From an uncultured Bacteroidota bacterium (lineage in GTDB: Bacteria; Bacteroidota; Bacteroidia; Chitinophagales; Chitinophagaceae): a DNA stretch of 64,000 bases. Positions within the stretch are counted from its first letter, which is position 1, and the number at the start of each line of letters is the position of its first letter. The position numbers were made by a program, and so were the translations under genes. The notes under the pieces are model-generated. The model searched no databases and was not told the origin of the DNA. It saw only the letters and a program-made list of their open reading frames with translations. The stretch spans positions 1 to 64,000 of the forward strand of contig CAIJXT010000021.1 of assembly GCA_903824665.1 (NCBI GenBank), in the 5' to 3' direction. Positions 9,501 to 18,467 of this stretch are shown here, one piece after another.

Positions 9501-11027
9501 ATGATGTTCCGGTGGATTGGTATTGCTGTTTCGATGGTTTTTATGACACTACGTTTGTGGGCAATAGATGCATCGGTGGCACACAGTGTGTTTTTCAGGG
9601 CAAAACAAAACAATCAGGAGCAATCTAAGCCGGTATTGTCGCTGTATTGGCAAATCAATCCGAAATCACTTCATTTTGTGACACGGCAGCCAGATAAGGT
9701 AATTGTAGCCAGAATAAAAGCAGATATCCGGGTGCTGAAAGGAGAACAAATGGTTGCTGAAGATCATTTCATTCTGCAGACCAATCCCCGCCGTACACTG
9801 GATGAACTGGCCTCGCTAAGTGTACTGGAAATAAGAAATTATGACATTGAAGGCGGAGTGCTGAAATTGAATGTGCAGCTAACGGATATGAATGATACCA
9901 CCAGCAAATTTGCCTACAACAGCACTATTAATGTACCAGGCGACACGCCAGGCCTTTTTTACAGTGATATTCAGCTGCTGGACACATTTTTCAGGTCTGA
10001 TCTGAAAACTCCGTTTGCCAGGGATGGTCAACAGATGATACCATTGTGTGCCGATTTTCTGGATGATAACAAGCGCAATTTTCATTACTACTGCGAGTTG
10101 TATAATCTTGATAAAGTGCTTCCGGCACAGTACCCGCTGGTGCAAAGGGCGAGGATAGGGAAAAAGGAAAATGAGGCATTTTTTCCGCAATATTCGTTTA
10201 ACGACACCATGTTGAATGCGGTGGTGCCGGATTTTCCAAAGAGTTTTCCGATCAGAACATTGGTTTCAGGGAATTATTATTTTACACTTTCACTCGAAGA
10301 TAAATTTGGCACGGTACTGGCGACACGCAGCAGATTTTTTCAACGTCTGAATCTTAATCCGGAAAAGGAAGCAGTTGTAAAAAAGGAAATCAAAGAGATA
10401 TTTAAGGATACGGGAATGGAGAACGTAACGGTGTTGAATCTGGAGAAAACATTCCTCGCCAAGTATACACTTCCGCAGATCAGGGCGATGCTGAAAATGC
10501 TGTTGCCAATGAGCGACGCTATGCAGACCAATACCATCAATAATTTTCTGAAAAAGCCTGATGAAATGTACATGAGGTATTATATATACAATTATTTTCT
10601 GGATATCGATAAGGAAAACCCGGAGCGAGCGTGGAAACAATATTCAGAACAGGTGCGTGAGGTAAACAAAAAATATACGGAACAAGGTCGTGCAGGATAT
10701 GAGACAGACCGGGGCTTCATTTATCTGCGTTATGGCAAGCCATCGGAAGTAGTTACTGTATCTGGTGAGACAGGTTCGTTGCCCTATGAGATATGGCAAT
10801 ACAATACGATAACCCAGTTTAGTAATAAGAAGGAACTTGCGAATGCACTGTTTCTGTTTTACAAGCCGGCACAAATGATGAGTGAGTACCGGCTGCTACA
10901 CTCGACGGTATCCGGCGAAGCCGTGAACCTGTCGTGGAGGATGTATCTTTATACCACGAACAATGCGGCCTCCAATGCCGGCATAAACACCAATTCGCGT
11001 GCAGAGCAATACATAGGGACAAGGTGA
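9501..11027 (+). CDS. GWxTD domain-containing secreted protein
   Basis: 508 aa. It begins with a signal peptide (MMFRWIGIAVSMVFMTLRLWA). The C-terminal third carries GRAGYETDRGFIYLRYGKPSEV-like sequence near residue 395, the hallmark of the GWxTD family; the conserved Trp is Tyr here. The family is widespread in Bacteroidota and relatives, and its molecular function is unknown. The central part contains beta-strand-rich sequence and a helical stretch around 300-350. It lies 89 bp upstream of the prolyl oligopeptidase on the same strand, so co-transcription is possible. No Shine-Dalgarno sequence is seen before the tandem ATGATG start. Confidence 0.85.
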   Translation: MMFRWIGIAVSMVFMTLRLWAIDASVAHSVFFRAKQNNQEQSKPVLSLYWQINPKSLHFVTRQPDKVIVARIKADIRVLKGEQMVAEDHFILQTNPRRTLDELASLSVLEIRNYDIEGGVLKLNVQLTDMNDTTSKFAYNSTINVPGDTPGLFYSDIQLLDTFFRSDLKTPFARDGQQMIPLCADFLDDNKRNFHYYCELYNLDKVLPAQYPLVQRARIGKKENEAFFPQYSFNDTMLNAVVPDFPKSFPIRTLVSGNYYFTLSLEDKFGTVLATRSRFFQRLNLNPEKEAVVKKEIKEIFKDTGMENVTVLNLEKTFLAKYTLPQIRAMLKMLLPMSDAMQTNTINNFLKKPDEMYMRYYIYNYFLDIDKENPERAWKQYSEQVREVNKKYTEQGRAGYETDRGFIYLRYGKPSEVVTVSGETGSLPYEIWQYNTITQFSNKKELANALFLFYKPAQMMSEYRLLHSTVSGEAVNLSWRMYLYTTNNAASNAGINTNSRAEQYIGTR

Positions 11028-11116
11028 GTTGTGGTGTGATTTCGATTGGGCGATTGGGTAAATACAATGAAAAGGTTTATTTTGACCCCCAATATTTATC
11101 AATAGAATTTTTGATT

Positions 11117-13231
11117 ATGAAGAAAAATGCAATACTGATCACTTTTATTTTTTCGGGCATGATGGCGCATGGGCAACGTGGTTTTTTTAAGGGACAATAT
11201 CCGTTGACAAATAAAGGAACACAAACAGACGAATATTTTGGAACCAAGGTTCAGGATCCGTTCAGATGGCTGGAGGATGACCGCTCAACAGAGACAAAAA
11301 GCTGGGTTGCTGAACAAAACAAAGTAACCGCTGCCTATCTGGGGAAGATTCCATACCGGGAAGACATCAAAAAACGGCTGACGGAATTGTGGAACTATGA
11401 AAAATACAGTGCTCCATTCAAAGAAGGTGGGTATACGTACTATTACAAAAACAATGGCCTCCAGAATCAGAGCATATTGTATCGTCAGCAGGGCAAGGGG
11501 AAGGCGGAAATTTTTCTGGATCCCAATAAGTTTTCGGCAGATGGCACCAGCTCACTACAAGGAATCAGTTTTACCAAGGATGGCTCTCTGGCGGCGTACC
11601 AGGTAAGTGAAGGTGGATCTGACTGGCGCAAGGTAATTGTGATAGATACAAAAACAGGAAAAAAGACAGATGATACACTTTTTGATGTGAAGTTTAGCGG
11701 CACATCATGGTATAAGAATGAAGGTTTTTATTACAGTAGTTACGACAAGCCGAAGGGAAGCCAATTGTCTGAAAAAACTCAGATACACAAATTGTACTAC
11801 CACAAGCTGGGTACAACCCAAAGTGAAGATAAGCTGGTGTTTGGGGGAGAAAGTACGCCACGGCGGTATGTAGGTGGTGGCGTAACTGAAGATGAAAATT
11901 ACCTGATCATCACAGCTGCAAATGCAACTTATGGAAATGAGCTTTACATCAAAGACCTGTCTGTTGCTGATGCTCCCATTGTTCCATTGGTAACAGGTTT
12001 TGATTTTGAGCAGGATGTGGTGTACAGTGAAAAGGGTAAATTGTTTGTGCTGACTAATCAGGGTGCACCCAACCGCAAATTGGTGATAGTGGATCTGAGC
12101 CGCCCCGGCAAAGAATTCTGGAAAACTGTGATCAATGAAACTGAGTTTCCATTGAGTGTTTCGTCTTGCGGAAAGAAGCTGTTTGCGCAGTACCTTCAGG
12201 ACGCTGTGTCTAAGGTATATCAGTATTCGCTGGATGGTGTAAGGGAGCGTGAGATTGTACTTCCGGGGCTTGGCTCTGCCGGCGGCTTTGGTGGCAAAGT
12301 GTCGGATACTGATAATTATTATTCCTACACTTCTTATCTGTATCCACCGACTATTTTCAGGTACGATATAAAAACTGGTAAATCGGAAATTTATAAGACG
12401 TCTAATGTAAAGTTTGATGCGTCTAAATTTGAGAGTAAGCAGGTATTCTATACCTCTGCCGACGGAACAAAGGTGCCGATGATCATCACCAGTAAAAAGG
12501 GATTGGCACTCAATGGCAGGAATCCGGTTTTATTGTATGGATATGGCGGGTTCAACGTCAGCCTTTCTCCGTCATTTAGCGTAAGCAATGTTGCCTTTAT
12601 GGAGAACGGAGGTGTGTATGCTGTGGCAAATCTGCGAGGAGGTGGTGAGTACGGTGATAAATGGCATAATGCAGGAACAAAAATGCAGAAGCAGAATGTA
12701 TTTAATGATTTTATTGCGGCTGCCGAATACATGATCAAGGAGCAGTATACATCCAGCAAGTATCTGGCAATTTCAGGTGGATCGAATGGGGGGCTGCTTG
12801 TGGGCGCATGTATGACACAGCGTCCTGATCTGTTCAGTGTATGTTTTCCGGCAGTTGGTGTATTGGATATGTTGCGATATAACAAGTTTACAGCTGGTGC
12901 CGGCTGGGCGTATGACTATGGTACAGCTGAAGACAGCAAGGAAATGTTTGACTATCTGTACAAATACTCACCGGTGCACAATGTAAAAAAGCAGTGCTAC
13001 CCGGCGACAATGGTGACCACCGGCGATCATGATGACAGAGTAGTGCCTGCACACTCATTTAAGTTTGCAGCAGCACTGCAGGAAGGTCAGTCGTGCCAGA
13101 ATCCGATGCTGATTCGTATAGAAACTAAGGCAGGTCATGGTGCAGGCAAACCTACCGATATGATCATAGCAGAGCAAGCAGATAAATGGTCTTTCCTTTT
13201 CTGGAATATGGGACTTGGTTATACCCGTTAG
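11117..13231 (+). CDS. Secreted prolyl oligopeptidase (S9A family)
   Basis: 704 aa, typical for S9A. A signal peptide (MKKNAILITFIFSGMMAHGQ) follows the chosen ATG at 11117; an in-frame ATG 61 codons upstream lies inside the previous gene and lacks a signal, so it was rejected. The N-terminal half resembles the seven-bladed propeller of this family. The catalytic domain shows the nucleophile in SGGSNGGLL (about Ser556), Asp in GDHDDRVVP (about 640) and His in KAGHGAGKP (about 674). It should cleave short peptides after proline in the periplasm or outside the cell. A bidirectional terminator follows 20 bp after the stop. Confidence 0.95.
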   Translation: MKKNAILITFIFSGMMAHGQRGFFKGQYPLTNKGTQTDEYFGTKVQDPFRWLEDDRSTETKSWVAEQNKVTAAYLGKIPYREDIKKRLTELWNYEKYSAPFKEGGYTYYYKNNGLQNQSILYRQQGKGKAEIFLDPNKFSADGTSSLQGISFTKDGSLAAYQVSEGGSDWRKVIVIDTKTGKKTDDTLFDVKFSGTSWYKNEGFYYSSYDKPKGSQLSEKTQIHKLYYHKLGTTQSEDKLVFGGESTPRRYVGGGVTEDENYLIITAANATYGNELYIKDLSVADAPIVPLVTGFDFEQDVVYSEKGKLFVLTNQGAPNRKLVIVDLSRPGKEFWKTVINETEFPLSVSSCGKKLFAQYLQDAVSKVYQYSLDGVREREIVLPGLGSAGGFGGKVSDTDNYYSYTSYLYPPTIFRYDIKTGKSEIYKTSNVKFDASKFESKQVFYTSADGTKVPMIITSKKGLALNGRNPVLLYGYGGFNVSLSPSFSVSNVAFMENGGVYAVANLRGGGEYGDKWHNAGTKMQKQNVFNDFIAAAEYMIKEQYTSSKYLAISGGSNGGLLVGACMTQRPDLFSVCFPAVGVLDMLRYNKFTAGAGWAYDYGTAEDSKEMFDYLYKYSPVHNVKKQCYPATMVTTGDHDDRVVPAHSFKFAAALQEGQSCQNPMLIRIETKAGHGAGKPTDMIIAEQADKWSFLFWNMGLGYTR

Positions 13232-13251
13232 GCGGTATTGTACTTTCAAAC

Positions 13252-13294
13252 AAAAAGAAACTGCCACATTCGAAGAATGTGGCAGTTTCTTTTT
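13252..13294. terminator. Perfect 20-bp bidirectional terminator hairpin
   Basis: Arms 13252-13271 and 13275-13294 are exact reverse complements with a 3-nt GAA loop. The stem starts with A5 and ends with T5, so it gives a GC-rich core plus U-tract on both strands. It lies between the convergent prolyl oligopeptidase and transaldolase genes and should stop both transcripts. Confidence 0.92.
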
Positions 13295-13335
13295 GAGTAT
13301 TATTTAGCGACGTGAGCCGCTATAGTGCTGTGTTT

Positions 13336-13989
13336 TTATTGCATAGCTTTTGCGTCAGTAAGAAACTGCTGCAGTCCGATGTCGGTAAGCGGGTGCTTGA
13401 GCAGACCAAGAATGGAGCTCAATGGGCAGGTACATACGTCGGCACCGGCTTCAGCGCAACGCACGATGTGCAGCGGATTACGAATCGATGCTGCGAGCAC
13501 CTCTGTCATGTAGCCCTGTGTATTGTAAATGTTAACTATTTGCTCTATGAGTTGAACGCCGTCCCAGCTACCGTCGTCTATACGGCCAATGAATGGCGAT
13601 ACGAAAGTAGCACCAGCTTTGGCAGCAAGGATAGCCTGACCTGCCGAGAACACAAGCGTACAGTTTGTTTTGATACCGTGATCGGTAAACCACTTAATGG
13701 CTTTGATTCCGTCCTTTATCATTGGCACTTTCACAACGATATTGGGATGAATAGCAGCCAGATTTTTGCCCTCCTCAACAATTCCTTCGAAAGTAGTACC
13801 AAGCACTTCGGCGCTAACCGGGCCATCAACCATTTCGCAGATTGTTTTGTAATGGGCTGCGATAGCCTCTGTGCCTTTGATGCCTTCTTTGGCCATTAGC
13901 GTAGGGTTGGTGGTTACACCATCGAGTATGCCAAGGTCATTGGCTTCCTGTATCTGGGCAAGATTTGCCGTGTCTATAAAAAATTTCAT
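13336..13989 (-). CDS. Transaldolase / fructose-6-phosphate aldolase-like protein
   Basis: 217 aa, the short-form (FSA/TalC-like) transaldolase length. It begins MKFFIDTANLAQIQEAN and has the GVTTNPTLMAKEG motif and the Schiff-base lysine Lys87 in NIVVKVPM. This group makes a cytosolic alpha/beta barrel. Members perform either transaldolase chemistry in the pentose phosphate pathway or fructose-6-phosphate aldol cleavage; sequence inspection alone cannot decide which. The transketolase N-terminal subunit at 40077-40919 belongs to the same pathway but is not linked. A 7-bp inverted repeat sits 129 bp upstream (14118-14133). Confidence 0.93.
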   Translation of the reverse strand: MKFFIDTANLAQIQEANDLGILDGVTTNPTLMAKEGIKGTEAIAAHYKTICEMVDGPVSAEVLGTTFEGIVEEGKNLAAIHPNIVVKVPMIKDGIKAIKWFTDHGIKTNCTLVFSAGQAILAAKAGATFVSPFIGRIDDGSWDGVQLIEQIVNIYNTQGYMTEVLAASIRNPLHIVRCAEAGADVCTCPLSSILGLLKHPLTDIGLQQFLTDAKAMQ

Positions 13990-14117
13990 ATAACGTGGTT
14001 GAGTGGTGCAAAATTAGTCAAAATTTGCAGGAATGGCGCAACGAATTTGTAATACCACAGCCACCGATGTACGCAAAGTCAGGTGGAATTTCAGTAATAC
14101 GGGATGGTTGAATGAGA

Positions 14118-14133
14118 TGGCAAATGTTTGCCA
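14118..14133. promoter_or_regulatory. Inverted repeat TGGCAAA-TG-TTTGCCA upstream of transaldolase
   Basis: Two perfect 7-bp arms with a 2-bp spacer, located 129 bp upstream of the transaldolase start and 67 bp downstream of the GyrI-like gene's stop. The size and symmetry resemble a repressor operator (LacI/GntR-like half sites). It could also be a small hairpin in the 3' end of the upstream transcript. Confidence 0.35.
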
Positions 14134-14199
14134 GTTGTAGCAGGTTGGAGGCGACAAATGCGCCTGAAGGGCTGCATTTCCTTGCATACAAGGTAAAGA

Positions 14200-14856
14200 T
14201 TATTTTTCGACCGGTTGTCGCAATATCGTTTTGAGTTTTTCAGGCGCAGTTTTTCTCATATCGCTCAGGTATATTTCCCTGTGTTTTCCTGTTAATTTGT
14301 AGCCGTTGGCTGCAATCGTGTTATGCAGCATTTTTATGGTTTCAGGCTCGGTATTGAATGGACCCAGATGCATCGTCTGAGCACATGTGCCTTCAATCAT
14401 TTTTTCGAAACGAATTGCGGATAGCATTTTCGGATTTTTCTTTTTTTGCAATTGATCGCTGGCTGTTGCTATATCTGCAGCCGACACAAAATCAGGTTGA
14501 AGCAGCATCAATGTCCAGCGCCATGCTGATCTGTCATCCATGGAAAAATTGGCTATGTCGTCAGACCACCACAGACCCTCCAGAGGCATTACAGCATAGT
14601 CTATCGAAGGTGTTCTTTTTTTGAACATAAATTTGATTGTGTAAGAAAGACTAAACAATGCCTCGACAGCATCTGCAAACAATTGCGAATTGTTGGGGTC
14701 GCCATAACCATCGCACATCAGGTATTGAAGCTCGGGCACCTCGATAAATTTTACTTTGTCTTTTTTTGCCGAATAGAGCTCTGCCAGTTCTTTTTTTAGG
14801 TCTATTTTGTTTGACTTCAATTCCATAGTTTTCATTGTTTCAGCAGTTGTTTTCAT
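14200..14856 (-). CDS. GyrI-like small-molecule-binding domain protein
   Basis: 218 aa, no signal peptide, probably cytosolic. The sequence KVKFIEVPELQYLMCDGYGDPN near the N-terminus, the LEGLWWSDD segment and the later GPFNTEPETIKMLHNTIAANGY stretch fit the GyrI-like (SOUL/AraC effector-binding) domain found as a stand-alone protein in Bacteroidota. These bind small hydrophobic or cationic ligands in related transcription factors; the ligand and role here are unknown. Three Met codons lie within the first 11 codons (14856, 14835, 14826), so the exact start is not certain. It is on the same strand as transaldolase but 210 bp away. Confidence 0.8.
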   Translation of the reverse strand: MKTTAETMKTMELKSNKIDLKKELAELYSAKKDKVKFIEVPELQYLMCDGYGDPNNSQLFADAVEALFSLSYTIKFMFKKRTPSIDYAVMPLEGLWWSDDIANFSMDDRSAWRWTLMLLQPDFVSAADIATASDQLQKKKNPKMLSAIRFEKMIEGTCAQTMHLGPFNTEPETIKMLHNTIAANGYKLTGKHREIYLSDMRKTAPEKLKTILRQPVEK

Positions 14857-14941
14857 ACGTTAGTTATTGGTGAGCTAATACTGAATGTAACAAAATGTGG
14901 GTAGGCTTTTTGTTACCGGAATTTGCTTTTTGGATTCAAAA

Positions 14942-14975
14942 ATTAAGGGGCTTCCTTTTCAGGCAGCCCCTTAAT
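14942..14975 (-). terminator. Intrinsic terminator of the nine-repeat Ig protein gene
   Basis: An 11-bp perfect stem (14942-14952 with 14965-14975) and a 12-nt loop lie 36 bp beyond the stop at 15011. On the minus strand the stem is followed by a T5 run. Confidence 0.85.
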
Positions 14976-15010
14976 AAATATCTGGAATTGTAATCTGGTA
15001 TGCTGCAATA

Positions 15011-17872
15011 TTATCTTTCCAGAACCAGCTTAACGGTTTTCGTACTGCCATCTTTGCCGGTAAATGAGCAAACATAGATACCTGGGGTGACGTGCTGAAG
15101 CAGATCTATAGTCTGTACTGCACCACTTACAGGGTATTGTACGATTAATTTGCCATCAATAGAATTAACAGAAAATACTCCAGCGCTACCTGATTCTATC
15201 GTCACCGTACCGTTAGTAGGATTGGGATATACACGGAAGATAGGTGAAGAAGCATTGTTGCCGGCACCAGATAATGCTGGACGACCAGCAGGATCTGCAA
15301 TCACGGTAACTGCCACAGAAGCCGAGCACCCAGCAGGTGAAGTGTAAGAGATGTTGGTATTTCCGATTGCTATCCCTGAAACCACGCCGGTAGTTAAACC
15401 AACTGTAGCGATAGAAGAGCCAGCGCTGTTCCAGCTACCACCACCGGGAGCTGCGGTGAGGAAAATCGTACCACCTTCAACAACCATAGATGGACCGCTG
15501 ATAACCGGAGTCTCGTTGACTGTTACAACAACTGTGCTATAACAACCACCAACCGGCAAAGTGTAGGAAACATTAGTAGTGCCGGGGGTATTGCCGGTAA
15601 CCAGGCCAGAGGTATTAACGGTAGCAAAGGTATTATTCGTTGTCCAGAAGCCGCCTGCTGGTGCTGCGGTCATTGCAATACTGTTGCCGGTGCAAACACT
15701 TGAAGCACCGGTGACTGGAGATGGTGTGCTGTTCACGGTAACCTGACGGGTAACAAAGCAACCTGTACCATTTGCAGCATATGAGATTGCAACTGATCCC
15801 GGGGCTACACCATAAACTACACCTGAAACAGCATTTACTGTTGCTGTTGCAGTATTATCTGAAGTCCATATACCGCCAGGCGTAGTAGAATTGAGCGGAA
15901 CATAAGACCCAACACAAACGGTGTCTTTGCCAGTGATTGCAACTGGATTTGCACCCACTGTAGCGGTCATTTTCTTGTAACAGCCATTGGTAAGCGTGTA
16001 GGTAAGGTTAGCTGTTCCGGGAGAAATGCCGGTAGCGATACCCGTACCAGAATTAATTATTGCTTTTACTGTATTGCTGCTACTCCAGACACCTCCCGCA
16101 GGAGTGGAGTTGAAAGTTACGGTAGTGCCCACACATACGATCGGGCCACCTGTTATTGCTGTTGGAGCATCAATTACCGTGATGTCTCTGACAGCGATAC
16201 AACCAGTGCCTAATGTATAAGTTATTGTTGGCGTACCCAATGTCAAGCCTGTTACAGAACCAGTAGCGCTCACCGTTGCCATTGCCGTATTACTGCTGCT
16301 CCACGAACCACCACCAGGTCCGCTGGTCATCACAACAGCAGCACCAGCACATACTGAAGCTGGTCCGCCAATTGGTGCAGGAGAAGGATTAACAGTTTGT
16401 TTTACTGTAGAATAGCAGGTTGGGCTTATGATATAAGAAATTGTGGCAACGCCGCCGCTGATGCCCGTTACTGTTCCCGATGTGGAATTGATAGTTGCGA
16501 TTGCCGGACTGCTGCTGGCCCAGGCGCCACCAGACGAACTTGTACTGATTGTGTTGGAAGTGCCGGGGCATATATTAGTTACACCGGTAAAGGTTGCAGC
16601 AGGTCCGTTTACTGTAACCTGGCGTGTAACAAAACATCCTGAGCTTAGCTTGTAAGTAATAGTAGCGACACCAGAGTTAATACCGCCAACCAGACCATTG
16701 CCAGAATTAACAGACGCAACAGTTATGTTGCTACTGCTCCATGTGCCTCCCGTTGGTGTGCTAGACAAAGATGTAGTTGAGCCCTGGCAAAGGAGATCAA
16801 TGCCACCAATAGGCGTGATAAGTGTTGACATCGTAATATTGGTGGTTTTATAACAACCTGGATTCACATTGTAAGTGACCATAGCGGTTCCTGATGTGAG
16901 GCCGGAAACGACACCGGTAGCTGAATTTACAGTAGCTAAAGCAGTATTCGCGCTCGTCCAAGTTCCACCGGGTGTTGCATTAAACAGGTTGGTTGTGGTA
17001 CCGGGGCAAATTTGTGTAACACCTGTGATCGCGCTTACAGCGGGAGTTACAGTAACGACTGTTGTTGTAAAGCATCCGCTACCAGTGCTGTAGGTCATAG
17101 TGACTGTGCCGGTAGCAAGCCCCTTTATCAGGCCGGTAGTAGGACTAATTATAGCTTTCGCAATGTTGCTGCTTGTCCAGGTTCCACCTACGAGCGCATT
17201 GCTGAGCAGTGGTAATGAAACTGGTTGCCCAACGCAAACGGTAGTAGTGCCGGTATTTGCAGGTGGTGCGGCGCAGTTATATGTAAGCGATATATTGTCT
17301 AATGCAGGGTGTCCGCTGAGTGGCGGTCCTACAGCGTCGCTGGTATTGTATGTGAAAACCAACCGAACAGTTGTTCCTGCCAGCGAGGTAAGATCGATAG
17401 GCCCTATTGGCGTAAACGTGGGCAGATCGATGTTAGTATTATTAAAGATCTGTGTAAACCCTGTGCCCGGAATAACATGGGGCTTTACGGTATCGTTCAC
17501 AGTTGCAGTGTAGATAGAGAAATGGTCAAAACCTTCGTCGAGCGTTGTTTGTTTTAACCGGAAAGACAGCAAAACGTTTGTAGAACCGGCAGGAATGGAA
17601 ATATCCCGGTAAAAATGACAAACATTGTGTGCATGTGCACCGGTCCAAAGAGTAGGTGTACCAATATAAACGCCACGGGAGCCAGCAAAAAAAGTTCCGA
17701 TACCTGCAACCCATTGATTGCCCGGACCATCATTTACAACAGTCCAGCCATTGGCGGCAAGTGTGTTACCGCTTTCCATTCCGCCCTCTCCGGTCGGGCT
17801 GATCAGCACACTTTGGGCGCTACTGATCAAGCTAATGCAACAAAGCAAAAACAAAGTACAGATCCGTTTCAT
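15011..17872 (-). CDS. T9SS-sorted protein with nine Ig-like (Big_2) repeats
   Basis: 953 aa. The chosen start at 17872 gives a signal peptide (MKRICTLFLLCCISLISSAQ); an upstream in-frame ATG adds 14 uninformative residues. Residues 20-205 form a beta-sandwich-like domain ending in ALDNISLTYNCA, resembling carbohydrate-binding or MAM-like modules of secreted Bacteroidota proteins. Nine repeats of about 80 residues follow (pattern GGxWSSSNTAxATV...GC). The C-terminus (about 875-953) is a T9SS type A sorting domain (YPNPTNGTVTIES...GIYVC). The product should cross the outer membrane through the Por system and be attached to the surface or released. The repeat tail matches the giant protein at 18468-27185 repeat by repeat. 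Confidence 0.93.
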   Translation of the reverse strand: MKRICTLFLLCCISLISSAQSVLISPTGEGGMESGNTLAANGWTVVNDGPGNQWVAGIGTFFAGSRGVYIGTPTLWTGAHAHNVCHFYRDISIPAGSTNVLLSFRLKQTTLDEGFDHFSIYTATVNDTVKPHVIPGTGFTQIFNNTNIDLPTFTPIGPIDLTSLAGTTVRLVFTYNTSDAVGPPLSGHPALDNISLTYNCAAPPANTGTTTVCVGQPVSLPLLSNALVGGTWTSSNIAKAIISPTTGLIKGLATGTVTMTYSTGSGCFTTTVVTVTPAVSAITGVTQICPGTTTNLFNATPGGTWTSANTALATVNSATGVVSGLTSGTAMVTYNVNPGCYKTTNITMSTLITPIGGIDLLCQGSTTSLSSTPTGGTWSSSNITVASVNSGNGLVGGINSGVATITYKLSSGCFVTRQVTVNGPAATFTGVTNICPGTSNTISTSSSGGAWASSSPAIATINSTSGTVTGISGGVATISYIISPTCYSTVKQTVNPSPAPIGGPASVCAGAAVVMTSGPGGGSWSSSNTAMATVSATGSVTGLTLGTPTITYTLGTGCIAVRDITVIDAPTAITGGPIVCVGTTVTFNSTPAGGVWSSSNTVKAIINSGTGIATGISPGTANLTYTLTNGCYKKMTATVGANPVAITGKDTVCVGSYVPLNSTTPGGIWTSDNTATATVNAVSGVVYGVAPGSVAISYAANGTGCFVTRQVTVNSTPSPVTGASSVCTGNSIAMTAAPAGGFWTTNNTFATVNTSGLVTGNTPGTTNVSYTLPVGGCYSTVVVTVNETPVISGPSMVVEGGTIFLTAAPGGGSWNSAGSSIATVGLTTGVVSGIAIGNTNISYTSPAGCSASVAVTVIADPAGRPALSGAGNNASSPIFRVYPNPTNGTVTIESGSAGVFSVNSIDGKLIVQYPVSGAVQTIDLLQHVTPGIYVCSFTGKDGSTKTVKLVLER

Positions 17873-17969
17873 TTTTTCGTTTTTAGAGATAACAATTGGG
17901 GCCACACGATGCAAAAAGACAATAGACCTTCTCGTATTGTATAATATATTGCACCGGCGCTAATAGGAA

Positions 17970-17977
17970 CAAATTTA
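17970..17977 (-). promoter_or_regulatory. Candidate -7 promoter element TAAATTTG
   Basis: On the minus strand this is an exact match to the Bacteroidota -7 consensus TAnnTTTG, 97 bp upstream of the start at 17872. A T-rich run about 18 bp further upstream could be a weak -33 element (TTTT instead of TTTG). Confidence 0.4.
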
Positions 17978-18187
17978 CAAATCAAATTGACATAAAAAAG
18001 TAACACGATAATTATAGACGAATAGTTGATTGTAATATTAATATCAGAATATGTTTAACTGATTTTGTTATATTTTTAACGCTAATTTTTGCAGGAATGT
18101 GGCCTGAAAAATGCTCAATCAGGTCATAGACCAGAATGATAAAATGCTGTATGCAATCAGTTGACCAGCAGGTTCTTAACAACAAAA

Positions 18188-18215
18188 CAGGCTTCAGTAG
18201 TCTATCGGAAGCCTG
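18188..18215 (-). terminator. Probable terminator of the giant Ig/propeller gene
   Basis: An 8-bp perfect stem (CAGGCTTC with GAAGCCTG) and a 12-nt loop. On the minus strand it is followed by TTTTGTTGTT. It lies about 250 bp beyond the stop at 18468, implying a long 3' untranslated region unless an unseen terminator comes earlier. Confidence 0.65.
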
Positions 18216-18467
18216 CTTTGAGTATCGTGGTATATTTAATATATTAACTTCCGAGGCGCTTGCGAATCAACGAAACAGTAAAAGTTGCATATTTCAAGGT
18301 GATTTGCTGAAATGTGCCATGTAGGAACCTGCAGATAGGTTGTTATCCAATCAAATCGTTGTTTTGCCGGTTTTTGCCGGCTCAATTATTTTTCCTGCGT
18401 ACTTCGGTTTTAACGCTAGTGAAAGACAATATTAAATAATTGGCATAAGACAAAATCTACAACAAAT

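Larger units (their letters stand above)
17873..18467. other. 595-bp AT-rich intergenic region between two Ig-repeat genes
   Basis: It holds the promoter region of the 15011-17872 gene on its left side and a terminator for the giant gene (18188-18215) on its right side. The middle is AT-rich with TAATATTAATAT-like sequence. A 62-codon open frame at 18136-18324 covers the terminator hairpin and has no family features, so it is not called as a gene. Confidence 0.6.

Noticed and set aside
18136-18324. 62-codon open frame in the 595-bp spacer
   Set aside because: It covers the terminator hairpin of the giant gene and has no signal, domain or promoter.
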